Assembly (NCBI GenBank): GCA_024305745.1
Contig: JAHRBS010000002.1
Location: 682,001-746,000 of the forward strand
Direction: 5' to 3'
Origin: Polyporus tsugae
Taxonomy: Eukaryota; Basidiomycota; Agaricomycetes; Polyporales; Polyporaceae
Length of the DNA: 64,000 nucleotides
A program made the position numbers and the translations under genes. A model generated the notes under the pieces. That model ran no database searches, had not been told where the DNA came from, and saw only the letters and a list, made by a program, of their open reading frames with translations. Positions 53,666 through 64,000 of this stretch are shown in pieces (the first letter of the stretch is position 1; each line of letters starts with the position of its first letter).

Positions 53666-55877
53666 TCAACTCTGCATGCTGGCCCCCCGAGATGAGGATG
53701 ATGGGGCCGGAGGTTGGCTGGACGCCGGTGGCGGAGTTGCACTACCATTGACTCGGCGGTGGTCCTCAAAGAGTCGTCGACCAGATTGGGACGAAACACC
53801 TGAGGATGTTCTTGACGCGGAAAACATCGGGGCGGCGGGAGACGGGGAGACATTCATGTATTCGCTGAGGCTGAAGGACGCGTTGGGTGTGCGAGGGGGC
53901 AGGAATGCCTTGTTTTGGCTCACAGGCGGGACCGGGGCGGAGGTGCGCGGAGGAGATCGACTTGGGTGTTGTTGGCTGGAACCATGGGCAGGAGGAAGTA
54001 AATGCGGGGATGCCTGCTCGATCGGTGTAGGCGGCGTAACAGTCGGTAACATCGGGACGCTTAAGTGACCACTACCGCCCAGTTGCGACACGTCCTGGAC
54101 TGTTGACAGTCTCGACGGCACTTGAGCTGTTCTGGCCGGAATAGTGCGGGGAGAAGCCGGTTCTGTCGCAATACTTGATATAGACCCGAAGCTGCCGCTC
54201 ATCTCCCGCGACAACGTCCTTGAAGTACGACCCCCGACACCGTCCTCACTCATGGACGGGAATAAGACGCGACCCTTCAGGCCAGAACCACCTCCGCGGA
54301 GGGTACGGAAGGCAGCTGCATCGTGAGCGTCGCGGTCTCGTATACTTGATGGACGCGCCGGAGAAGGAGAAGTAGCCATGTGGAGTAGGAGATCCGCCGC
54401 GTCCGAATCGTCGACGCGGCCATGGGGTGTCGTCTTGGGTGTCCCAGCGCTGTCAGGCCGTAAGCTGCTGCCCTGTGTTACACTTGATCGACGTGCCAAC
54501 GCGTGAGACAAGGCGGGAGAAGCTTGGGACAAGGCAGGCGAGTGGGGTGGGGTAGCTGTAGAACGTGTCGCTCTTGCAAGACGCGACTGTTGGGAAGACG
54601 ATGGTGCCGGCGTGCCTCCTCCATACACAGTCCTCGCTGAGCTCTGTGCGTATTGTCTGAATGAATGCGTCGAACCTGGGTCTGAGCCGGCCGATATACT
54701 CGATCGTGGCGACCCCGCGGTGGCTGAAATAGACGGCCGGTGCTGATTTAGTAGCAGCGTCGTGAGCGTCGCAGCTGCCTCCATATCAATCTCCCTCTCC
54801 TCCACCGAGTTGACCGTCTCAAAGCTGCCCTCAGCAGTGACGCGTTGTTTCCCCTTCCCCTTCCCCTTGCCCGATGCCGGGGCGCTCGCCTTCTCCTTGG
54901 CGGCTCGCTTCGACTTCGACTTCGCGTGTGCGTCTGGAGTTCGCGTCGCCTTGGTCGGCCGAAGAGGCGAGCGGGTGTGCTCGACGACTTTCTCGGGCGG
55001 TGGGACAGGCGGGTCTTCCGGATTGTGAATAGTTCGCGCCCGCTTCGCAGGGGGCGGCGCTAGTAGAGACGAGAATAAGCTCTGCGCAGCCGAAGCTGTG
55101 ACGGGTGGTGGCGGAGCCATGGAGCCTTTCCGCGCGCCAGAACGCGACGACTGGCCACCTGGGTTACCGGAAGGGCTCCCGGGCTCATTGAAGTAGTTAG
55201 TTGACCTCTTGCCATTCGGGGTGTGTCTTCCCGCTGTGGAAAGCTGGGAATCGAGTTCGTGTAGCGTGTGACTGGCTGTATTGCTCTTAACCTTGAAGTT
55301 GGCGTATAGAAGGCGGGCGCGTAGGCTCAACGCGAGCTAGATAGGAAAGGAAGAACAGGGGTCGTCAGTAAATATACCATCGGCAGACGGACAGAGGATG
55401 GCGATAGACAAATCGGTTGATAACACGCGTATAAGGTTGGGCAGCAAGCCTGTAGGGGAAAGCTTCCAGGCAAGCATGGCTGAAGGGCCGGAGGGATTAC
55501 GCTGCCAACCCCGACAATTGTCACCACCGTGTAATATCGCGTAATTATGGGAGGATTCCGAGGTGCTGACGCGTGTAAACCGCATGGAAAAATCGACAAA
55601 ATGTGGTAGAAAGGGAATCGTCGCCAATAAGGACGCGTAAAGCACTTGCAGGCAGCGGGACGCATGGGGACAGGAATGGGAATGGGAGAAGGAGGAGAGG
55701 ACATACCTCGCCCAAATGAGCATCAGCGGTAATTTTCCTAGCTAAGGACTCCCTGTCCTCGGTGTCGTTTGGCAAGGGGCCATTGGGCATGACTAGAGAG
55801 GTCGATGCGGTCGCAGAGGACTGTAGATACCGAGCCCTGGGCGAGGGGGTTGTTGCGGAGGATGATGGGGTGGCCAT
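53666..55877 (-). CDS. Whi5/Nrm1-like candidate G1/S transcription repressor (613 aa)
   Basis: Two exons (55877-55707 and 55336-53666) are separated by a 364-nt intron. The short first exon gives an N-terminal disordered tail ending AHLGE; splicing continues LALSLRARLLYANFKVKS followed by ASHTLHELDSQL. This amphipathic block matches the Whi5/Nrm1 (GTB) motif, by which yeast repressors bind SBF/MBF G1/S transcription complexes. The remaining 500 residues are low-complexity Ser/Pro/Thr with numerous SP and TP sites, suiting multi-site CDK control as known for Whi5. Basic KSKSKRAAKEK and GKGKGKGKQR runs are likely nuclear signals. Near the C-terminus a short ordered block (SFSLSEYMNVSPSP) recurs in such proteins as I recall. 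The call rests on one motif, so it is moderate. The long intron could hide a further small exon, although the frame does not need one. Confidence 0.62.
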
Positions 55878-58869
55878 GGCGGCGGGGCGCGTCGCCAGAA
55901 GGGTGATGATTGTGGCCGACGTGGTGGGTAGAAGACGGTGAGTGCGAGGGGCAATGGACGCGGCGTTGGACCGTGGCTGGGGCGTCGGGGACGTGTGACA
56001 GGGAGAGAGACGCGGATGGGCACACCGCGGCGAGAGCGCGTCGCGTCGAGGGGCAGCCGGCGCCTCCCGGGCATTTACGTAAACAGCCGCACTTTCTCCA
56101 GTGCAGCCAGGCGCCCGTGGACGCGTTTCAGGACCGCGAGGTCGAATAAGACGCGCCTCCAAGCCCCAGCCACTCCCTGCCTCCCTTCCAAGTGCCGCTC
56201 TCGAGCTCATCCTTGTCCGCCCCCAGCAATGCACGCGCACGGACCATGCCCGGCCTTCCGTCGCTGTTTGGTCCCGTCGTCGTTCATCATACTTCCTTCC
56301 GGATCAGTTGACTTTAAATTCGCGCCGCTGCCGCTCGCGCGATCCGGTGCCTCCAGAGTCCAGATGCTTCCCCATCCATACCGTCCCTTTCCAGCCAACC
56401 AGCGCACGTCCAATCCACCCGAATCCTCCTCGTTTCCTTATCCAGCACCGGCCCCTCAATTGTCAGTCTCTGCCTGACTCGCGCCCTCGCATCCGACAGG
56501 CGCGTCGCCTCAGTCCTTATACATATCCATACATCGCAGCGGTCGACAATGGCGGAGATAAGTTATACCCAACGTCTCGTGTGCATCACTGATGCTTGGC
56601 TCGTCGGTCATAAACGATCCTCGCTCACGACCGCACGATAGCTGACAAAGCTGCTTTTGACTCGCTGTCCTATCCGCCGTGATTGTCTCACGCTGGCATC
56701 ACGACGTCGTTCGAACTTCCGAGGCGTACTGCTCAAGACTGCTAACCACATCACATGTAAGTGCTCAGCCCATTACACTGAGCCATCTTGAACATGTCTC
56801 AGCTCAATAGCACAGGCATGCACACGGCCGCAGTTACGCGTAACCAAGAGAGCACAGGGTACACGCATCGGCTGAGCTAATACGAAGGAAATGAATGGAT
56901 TCTCATGGCTGCTTCGTGGAAGCCATCGGTGCGTTAACGTTCTCATCACACCTACGTTTTCCGCCGGACTCATTTCCTATTACAGGAGCTTGCATGCTAC
57001 CTACAGGGCGCAGGGCAACCCGTCTCTTCAATGCCTAGGGCCAATTTGACATTAGCTATGTCCATAGGTAAACACGTAGTATCACTTACTTTCTGCTACA
57101 AGACTCGAAACGCACACCGTCCAACTCCGAATTCGGTAACGTTGCCGATACACTGGGAACACCCCCACACCGACACTTCGCTCGCGTGTACGGCCTTCCC
57201 AACCGCCCACATGATCCCCGACAACCTCTCTGTTACACACGCTCACTTATGCGTCCCTCCCCAGCCCGCTTCCACATGCACATGCGGCCAAGTGCACCAG
57301 AGGCCGCAGTCAAGGTTTTCGCGCACCGCCCTGCGGTTCGTCTGCCCTCGGACCCTCGTCCCTGTTCGCATCGCGTTGACTGTGGGGTCGGCCAGATTAC
57401 TGGCCAGATATTCACCCTAGCTTCGTAAGTACCACGCTGTATCTGCGCCTATCTGGGGAAGTTTTACGCGTAGTTTTCATATAGCACGGCTTTTGTTCGG
57501 CGTCCGCGGTCCGTGGCAGAGGGCTCCGAGAATGGCACGCGCGGCCACGCTCGATGCACCCGCCGCATCGTACGCAGCCTATCGCCGCCTTCATCCGGTC
57601 GGCACGATGTCCACGAGTACGCTATCTTTCATGCATTCTCCCGCCGCAACTCGCTCACACATCACTGAACGGAGGAAATGCCACAGCGTCTGCAACGCTC
57701 GGGCAGTCCCATCAAATCTAGATTTCTCTCCCAAAGGGTGTAAACTCCGGTCCGAACATCTATTGGACCTCTGCTCTCTCCACGGGTCGGGATCAGTATG
57801 TATACAACTCCCTCTTGATAGTGTTTCGTCTTCACAGTCTCGACCACGTTGCCACGGACCCTTCCACACGCTTCCGATCTCTGCCCCATCCCTGGCCAAG
57901 CGAGCTCGGTGTCGATGCACTCCGCACCCAACTCGCTTCCGGTCCTCCATCCGCGCAATCCCAATCGAAGCAGCTCTGAGTCTCAATGATTCTCCGCTGT
58001 CGGCCGAAGACCGCAGAGCCTCCCTGCAGGAGCGCTGTGTGATGACTCGGACAGCTGTGGCGATTACTTGGTTGAGGTCGGTCCACTGCTCGGGGACTCA
58101 TGCAGGCTATCACTCGTTCTGTATCGCGAGCTAAGCTCGACGAAGGGCAAGGTGTCTAGCACGCACCGCGGCCGCGGGCTGCTCGGTCAATTTACAAACC
58201 GTTTAGCGTGGCGAGGGGTGGTGATGTCAGCCACGAGGATCTGAAGATTCAGAACTGTACCAATTGCATGATCATCCCGGGCGGGAGACGAAAGGAGACG
58301 AAATAGGTGGCAGTTCGGTATGAACTGGTGCAATTCCAATTTCGGGATCTCGATCTGCGGGACCTAACAGCGCCGGCAGCAGTATGGCCTAACCACAACA
58401 TTCGGGTTCAGTTCGTTTTTCGACGTATATTGATGAAGGATCCTTGGGCTGACATTGATCATGACAGGGTAACAGTGGACGTAAGGCCCATAAGTCTAGC
58501 GCTGATCCGGTCGTAAATCGACGCATTTCAGGCGCCAGATACGTTTCAGGAGAGTGGCACGACCGATAATGTCGTGCAACTAATGACGTTCCTCCGAGGG
58601 GCACCCACCACTCCTTAGCGCATCGTGCATTACAGAGATTCGCGATCGTCTCCCTCTGTGAACGCAAGAGAGGATAATCATCTGTGATCACTTCGCAAAT
58701 CTTATTGGCCTTGGGCTCCTGCACTCCTTAAACTGTGGCTCTAATATATGCCAGAGTACTACCCCTCTGTTGCTCGACATATAAACCCACAATGAGCCGC
58801 TGTCGAATATTTTCTCATCCTTCTCCACGCTCTCACATCGCGACCTCGACGAGATTTGCCATCAGAACC
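55878..58869. other. Three-kilobase intergenic region
   Basis: This lies between the Whi5-like gene (minus) and the hemerythrin gene (plus). Long frames at 55938-56592 and 57493-58134 (plus) overlap frames on the other strand and are Arg/Ser/Pro-rich, as expected from GC-rich non-coding DNA. I find no gene. The size suggests long regulatory upstream regions or an unrecognised non-coding RNA; neither is shown. Confidence 0.4.
58780..58785 (+). promoter_or_regulatory. TATA box deciding the hemerythrin start
   Basis: TATAAA lies only 7 nt before an in-frame ATG at 58792 and 85 nt before the ATG at 58870. Transcription should start downstream of the first ATG, so the second is favoured. Confidence 0.55.
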
Positions 58870-59682
58870 ATGGCCCCCGCAAGCACCCACCTCGACGTCA
58901 CCGAGCAGATCATCATCGATCACGACAACGTCCGTGACTTGTTCGAGCGGTGCGTAAGCCCTCTCGTCTCCTGTTCTCCATCGCAAGTCCAGTAACCGGA
59001 TCATCGACGCTGACGCCGGCACGGGCCGACAGGTACAAGAAGGCGGCTGACGACAAACAGAAGGCGGCCATCGCCAACACGCTCATCCGCGAGATGGCGA
59101 TCCACGGCGACGCGGAGGAGGTCTCCGTCTACAACGACTACGCCAACGTCGGGCTCGGGGACACCGTCGCGCACAACAAGCAGGAGCACAAGGAGGTCAA
59201 GGACGCCGTCTACGCGGCCGACCGCGCGCACATGAGCCGCGCGGACTACGACCAGGTGCTCGAGAAGGCCGTCCACACCTTCCTCTCGCACGCCAAGGAG
59301 GAGGAGGACGACCAGCTCCCGCTCATCCGGGCGCGGCTCAGCCCCCAGGACAACGATGTGCGTCTTCAGATTGTCACTTTTCTTTCGGTTTCCTCGGAAG
59401 CTGTACTTGGCCGATGAGCTGACGGTTGGTGGTGCGAGCAGAAGGTCGCTCGTGCGTTCCTGAAGGCGCGCACCATGGTGCCGACTCGCCCGCACCCCTC
59501 GGCGCCCCAGACTGGCGGCATGGCCCAAAAAGTTGCAGCCATGCCCGCCGCTGCCCAGGACAAGGTGCCGTAGCTTGTTGGCCCCTTTTTCGTAATACTT
59601 GCTGAGAGTTGCCCAGATGGCAGAGACCGTCGGGGGGCGGGAGTTCGTCTCTCTCAAGCACAAGCATCCCGAGGCCTTCTAG
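58870..59682 (+). CDS. Hemerythrin HHE-domain protein (197 aa)
   Basis: Four exons (58870-58949, 59033-59357, 59442-59564, 59617-59682) join in phase. The four-helix hemerythrin fold is marked by metal ligands in order: His in IIDHDNVRDLF, His and Glu in MAIHGDAEEVSVY, HNKQEHKEVKD, and His/Glu in FLSHAKEEEDDQLPL. Such proteins bind a di-iron centre and are linked to oxygen, nitric oxide or iron handling; which applies here is unknown. The tail (FLKARTMVPTRPHPSAP) is typical of fungal versions. Starting at the upstream Met (58792) would add an Arg/Ser-rich 26-residue extension that resembles a mitochondrial presequence, but the TATA box makes that start unlikely on the main transcript. The gene ends 545 nt before TMA46 on the same strand. 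Confidence 0.88.
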
Positions 59683-60227
59683 GGTAGAAGTTTGGCAAGG
59701 TGACGTCTTCGAGGTTCGTCTGAGCGGCTGTACAATGCTAGTGGATGCTAGGCGAACTTCATGTTGTGTCAAATCTATGTTGCGTGTACTAGCGGATACA
59801 GTTGTATTAGTATAATAGTATAGTTTCCTATTGATTAGCATAGCATGACTGTCCTGAATCTGGTTTAGCAGTTCAGGTCAGCTGTTAAAGCGAAAGGTCT
59901 GTGGGACCACGTCGATGGAGCTGAGTATACACTATGTCCGGCTGAACATAGACAACTTCCTAATCCTGTTACTGTACAGGACGCACGGGCGTTTAGATGT
60001 TCTATCACAGCAAAGGCGCTTACTGCATCTTCTGTCCGACGACTCATCAAGTAATATTGCGACCTCTCTTCGTCTGCATCGCCCTCTCTCGTCATCTAGA
60101 CTACCTCATTCGTTGTCTTCTAAAGGAGTTGGGCTCACTCATGATCACTTCTCCGTGACTGCTTCTCTAGAACCACCGTCACCTGTAATAAGCACGATCA
60201 GCACCACCAGACTACAACCAGACCACC
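59683..60227. other. Intergenic, TMA46 promoter
   Basis: This is an AT-rich interval with no gene. The sequence just before the ATG (ACCAGACCACCATG) has a good start context. Confidence 0.45.
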
Positions 60228-61722
60228 ATGCCTCCCAAGAAGCAGCAGCAGCAGGCGAGCGGGAGCTCGAAGGCCAAAGATGACAAGGTAAACAACCACT
60301 CCGAGGATTCCCGTATTTCATGACGAAAGTCGCTGATGTACCGCCTTTCCTAGACCTTCGGTATGAAGAACGTCAGTACATCCTCTCCCGTATCCTCGCC
60401 GTCAACCCATGGAGCCCAAACCTAACCACTGCCGCCGTGCCCCTCCTCCCCGCAGAAAAACCGCTCGGCGAGGGTCCAGAAGGAGGTTGCCGCGATCCAA
60501 AAGCAGCAGGCGTTGGCCGGCAAGTCGCGCGCGACGCTCGAAAAGGAGAAGGAGAAGGCGACGCGCGAGAAGGCCAAGCTCGAGGAGGAGAAGCGCAAGA
60601 AGGAGGAGGCGGCGCTGTTCAAGCCCGTGCAGATGCAGAAGGTGCCGTTCGGCGTCGACCCGAAGACGGTGCTGTGCGTGTTCTACAAGGCGGGGACGTG
60701 CGACAAGGGGGCCAAATGCAAGTTCAGCCACGACAAGGACATCGAGCGGAAGGTGGACAAGAAGAACCTGTACGAGGACAGTCGGGAGGCGCAGATGACA
60801 GGTGCGTGCTCCGTACAGTTCCCGCAGGCTAGTTGGTACAGGGAGATTGAGGGACGGCATAGACACGATGGACACCTGGGACGAGGAGAAGCTCCGGACG
60901 GTGGTCTTGTCAAAGGGCGGGAACCCTCGGACAACTACGGATGTGAGTACCATCCTGTCGCCGTCTTTTCCCTGCAATTTAATGGCCCCATCTCCACTAC
61001 TAGATCGTCTGCAAGTTTTTCATCCAGGCGATCGAGACAGAGAAATACGGCTGGTTCTGGGAGTGTCCAAACGGCGAGAACTGTCACTATCGGCACGCCC
61101 TCCCACCAGGCTTTGTACTCAAATCGCAGAAGAAGGCAATAGAGGATGCAGAAAAGGCCAATGCGATCAGCCTGGAAGAGTTCCTCGAGGTCGAGGTACG
61201 ATCGTCTCCTATTTGGCCCCCTCGTCCGCGCAATCTTATTCGCTTTTCGAAAGCGCCACAAACTGGGCCAAAATCTTACGCCTGTCACGCCGGAGACATT
61301 CGCAAAGTGGAAGCGGACGAGGATGGACAAGAAGCTCGCCGAGGAGGACGCACTCAGGAAGGCGAAGGACGACAAGCACGCCGCCGGAAAGAGCAGCGGT
61401 ATGAGCGGAAGGGATCTCGTGCGTCATTTTCTCTGTCGATCTCGTTCCGCCCTTCCCTTCTCCTCCGTTCCTGTCTATTTCCGACTTTGCGTTCCGATGC
61501 TAACGTAGCGCTACGCTTCTGCAGTTCACGTACAACCCCGAGTGGTTCGAGGACGAAGACGAGGCGGACGAGGACGACTGGGACCTCGCGAAGTACCGGA
61601 AGGAGAAGGAAGACGAGGAGCTCGCGGCGGAGGAGGAGCGTATCCGGATACTCCAGCTCGATGGCGAGGGTTCTTCGGAAGTCGCGGCCGACGATGCAGA
61701 CGGTGGCACGCCGACCAACTGA
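60228..61722 (+). CDS. TMA46: Translation machinery-associated CCCH zinc-finger protein TMA46 (352 aa)
   Basis: Seven exons (60228-60287, 60354-60371, 60456-60801, 60863-60942, 61004-61195, 61254-61418, 61525-61722) join in phase; exon 2 is 18 nt. The N-terminus MPPKKQQQQ leads through [17 protein letters not shown] to a Lys/Glu coiled coil. Two CCCH fingers follow: [19 protein letters not shown], and the pair CKFF...[15 protein letters not shown]. The region [19 protein letters not shown] and the block [13 protein letters not shown] are family signatures. The acidic C-terminus contains [20 protein letters not shown]. In yeast Tma46 (human ZC3H15/DFRP1) binds the GTPase Rbg1/DRG1 and associates with ribosomes. 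Length and motif order match. It is convergent with CWC2, with 133 nt between the stops. Confidence 0.93.
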
Positions 61723-61855
61723 GCTATCGAGGTTGTCATTCATACCAAGACGACCCACATGGAGTTTGCATAACACATCACACACGCGCGACCCAGCGCA
61801 TGTATTACCACATCATATGTCCAATGCTACAACCATCCATATGTATGTTACACAA

Positions 61856-63130
61856 TCAATCGTCCTCGTCGCTCGCGTAGTCTCCGAGACCCAACCCGGC
61901 CGATGGTGGTGGTGGAGCGGCCTTCGAGGGAGCAACGGCAGGTCGAAGACCGTTCTTCCGGCGGATCTCAGCAAAGTATTTGAGACCCTCCATGGCGTCC
62001 ACGCTGAGGATGCCTGTCCTCTGTTCAGATTGAGGCTCATGCTCGGGTGGTAGGGAAACCTCATCATCCTCCTCTACTGCCTCTTCGATGAGCCTCGGCC
62101 GCTTCGCACCCCGCTCATCCTGCTCCTCTGCATAGTCGTCCGGGTTATACTCCTCCCCATCCTCCAGCGCACGCATGGAGCGCATGGCATCGACGATGCG
62201 GGGATCCATCTTCGCCTGAATCGCCTCCCGACCAAGGTCCTCCAACCGTCGCTTCTCGGCGACTTTTGAGGTGGGGTTGGGGTCCTCGGTCGCCCAGCGG
62301 ACGTTGAGGATCTCGTCGTTGTCTAGTGACTGGCACGCCATGGATTCCTTCGCAAACTGCGCATTCAGCTCTGAGACGTACGTCACGAACGCGACGCTGC
62401 GATATTGCAGGACCCGGACTACGTGACGATCAGACGTAACGGTGAGTCAAGGCGGAACACAGGATAAATGGAGGGGACGCACTCTTCTCAATCTCGCCCC
62501 ACTCCTTGAAATGTCTCCGCACGACCTCCTCCGTCTCCGGACCAGTGCCGGTCTCCTTTATCCGGCCAATGTAGAGCGTGCGGTTTTGCCGCTGGAAGCT
62601 GCCTACGCCGCCCATATCGTCTCGGTAGTCGGAAAACTTGTCTCGCGCAAAACAGTCTTTCGAGGTATCGGGGAGTGCAATGGACGCGTCGGGAAGTATG
62701 TGGAGGTACTCGCATTCCCAGCCATACGGGCAGCAGCCACGGGAGAAGAACAGACAGCAGTACTTGACCCCAGTGGTGTTTGCCCGTGTCAAGCCGGCAT
62801 CCCGTTTGATGCTACAGCGTGTTTGGGACTTGGTTTTGCTGTAAGAGACGGGTCAGCTGCGCGAGGACGAGACACTCATGACAGTACGCACTTGGAGTAG
62901 CTGTCCTCCCGGTCACCACCGGCCCATTTGTTGTACCAGATATCTTAGGGAGGGTGAGCGCACGTTGGGGATGTTTCTGTGAGGCAACACGCACTGTATT
63001 CTTTCCCTGTCTGTGGGGCCTCCTTCTTTTCGACGTCTCCCGGTTTGACCTGCTTGCGTGCAGGCTTCAACTTCTTCTCCTTCTTCTTCGGGACTGCCAC
63101 GACCGTAGTCTCGGCCTCTGTAGCGCTCAT
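61856..63130 (-). CDS. CWC2: Pre-mRNA splicing factor CWC2 (368 aa)
   Basis: Four exons on the minus strand (63130-62995, 62943-62892, 62838-62483, 62418-61856) join in phase. A Lys-rich N-terminus leads to the Torus/CCCH region: [32 protein letters not shown], then [20 protein letters not shown] with the CCCH zinc ligands. An RRM follows, with RNP2 TLYIGRI and RNP1-like SVAFVTYV, and the partner sequence [12 protein letters not shown]. Cwc2 contacts U6 snRNA and the intron in the catalytic spliceosome as part of the Prp19-associated complex. The C-terminal third is acidic and ends [10 protein letters not shown]. All landmarks match the family. Start MSATEAETT is chosen over an upstream in-frame Met because the extension is hydrophobic and unlike the family. 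Confidence 0.93.
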
Positions 63131-64000
63131 TATGCACCGGAAGTGCTTTTGACGGAGATATGTATAAGCTAAGAGTTGGAAACGGAAAGGAGAATAAGGA
63201 AGCAGCAAGGCGGGAGGAGAGGTGGTGGCGATAATCCCTGCCAGGTTCGGAGGGACGGGGTTTGTTTGCGCCTGTTAGGATCAGAAGCCCGATTACGTGA
63301 GCCACTTTCAACGCCGGTGGGCGCACAGCCTCATTCATCATCATCCACTGCCACCAGCGCTGGCGCGACCTCAAGCTACTCATAACAGTGACAACGTTAA
63401 TCACTAACTGTGACTACTGTCTCCTCACCTCATCGAGGCCTCCACTGTGATCTCGCTCAGCTCCTTTGGTTGCACGACCTCCCTACTACGGCTTCGCGTT
63501 CGTCTTCAAGACCCTCAAACGAGTAAAGACGATCGTATTCAGACTCATCAAAGGGGCGCATAATTGTGACTGCGGTTTCTATTTTTCGCCGAAGGTGTTT
63601 TCTTACGACTATCATTAGACTCATTTGGCCCGCGTCTGCGTGTCATGCTTGGGCAATCCATCCGACAATGGCTTCGAAGAAGCATGGATCGGACGGGAGG
63701 AACCGCGTATGTTTCAGCACTAGCGGCACATGTACACTGCCATGTGTACTATTGCTGGTCGTCTCAACACAACAAACTTTGGCTCCGAGTCTGAGGCACC
63801 CAATCGTGCTCTTTTGCAGCCCTCCCGAACAATCCCGATGACGTCTCGAGGTGCGAGCTCTAGAAGATAAAAAAAACCCTCAATGACCTCATTGTGAGGA
63901 AGTTCTGCGATGGTCACGGAGCCAGAAGGCAGGCGCTTTCCGGGACTTAGGATCGTTCCGAATTCGGAAGGAACAGGGTGAATATGGGAGTCAGTACTCG
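63131..64000. other. Right end of window; possible first exon of another gene
   Basis: No complete gene is seen. A candidate first exon at 63668-63706 (plus) encodes MASKKHGSDGRNR and ends at a good donor (GTATGT); an acceptor lies near 63821. The downstream frame is short and the gene, if real, would continue beyond the window. The interval also contains the CWC2 promoter. Confidence 0.3.

Noticed and set aside
57493..58134. 213-aa plus-strand frame in the large intergenic region
   Set aside because: Overlaps minus frames of similar length and lacks any motif; probably non-coding.
1..64000. CRISPR arrays, operons, rRNA genes, intact tRNA genes
   Set aside because: None is visible. The window is eukaryotic, and the only tRNA-like sequence (44612-44683) lacks a proper acceptor stem.

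Overview
This 64 kb window is fungal nuclear DNA, most likely from an Agaricomycete basidiomycete. The genes are broken by many short (about 50-65 nt) GT-AG introns. Several predicted proteins belong to families I know mainly from mushrooms: UstYa/DUF3328-like proteins, 7TM orphans, an omega-like GST and small stand-alone Zn2Cys6 proteins. The transposons are Ty3/Gypsy chromoviruses. The exact order cannot be fixed from sequence alone. Gene models were spliced by eye: intron phases were checked and are mostly unambiguous, but no transcript or database evidence was available.

Layout. (1) 1-15.6 kb is conventional and gene-rich: a 69-aa Zn2Cys6 protein, an arrestin-like trafficking adaptor (minus), an orphan with a probable mitochondrial presequence, GMP synthase, an omega-like GST with Ser in place of the catalytic Cys, and a 628-aa GMC/pyranose-oxidase-like flavoenzyme. 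(2) 16.4-30.4 kb is an accessory region shaped by duplication and decay. A UstYa-GNAT-prolyl iminopeptidase (PIP) block occurs twice in mirror image (16.4-18.6 and 27.0-30.4 kb), and different members are broken in each copy. Between the copies lie a PrpF remnant next to an intact PIP, a 48-aa secreted-peptide gene and a 7TM protein. (3) 30.4-43.3 kb holds two Gypsy chromovirus copies in opposite orientation that form an approximately 5.0 kb inverted repeat. Both copies carry the same ten in-frame stops and no frameshifts. The spacer holds fragments of other LTR elements. (4) 43.97-44.97 kb is a non-autonomous DNA transposon with about 37-bp terminal inverted repeats, ACTTGG-type subterminal repeats and a tRNA-like internal segment. 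(5) 45-48.6 kb holds a small orphan, an intact PrpF-family isomerase and a decayed PIP; this is the reciprocal of the PrpF-remnant/PIP pair at 20.7-22.2 kb. (6) 49.5-64 kb is conserved, mostly housekeeping sequence: a 788-aa orphan, a Whi5/Nrm1-like G1/S repressor candidate, a hemerythrin, TMA46 (ribosome-associated CCCH protein) and CWC2 (spliceosome), the last two convergent.

How it fits together. The flanks are stable genes for nucleotide synthesis, translation, splicing and cell cycle. The middle 27 kb is a repeat-rich island. A speculative reading is that UstYa-like protein, GNAT, PIP and a secreted peptide are parts of a decaying peptide-modification or peptide-processing locus. The sequence shows co-location and co-duplication, not function.
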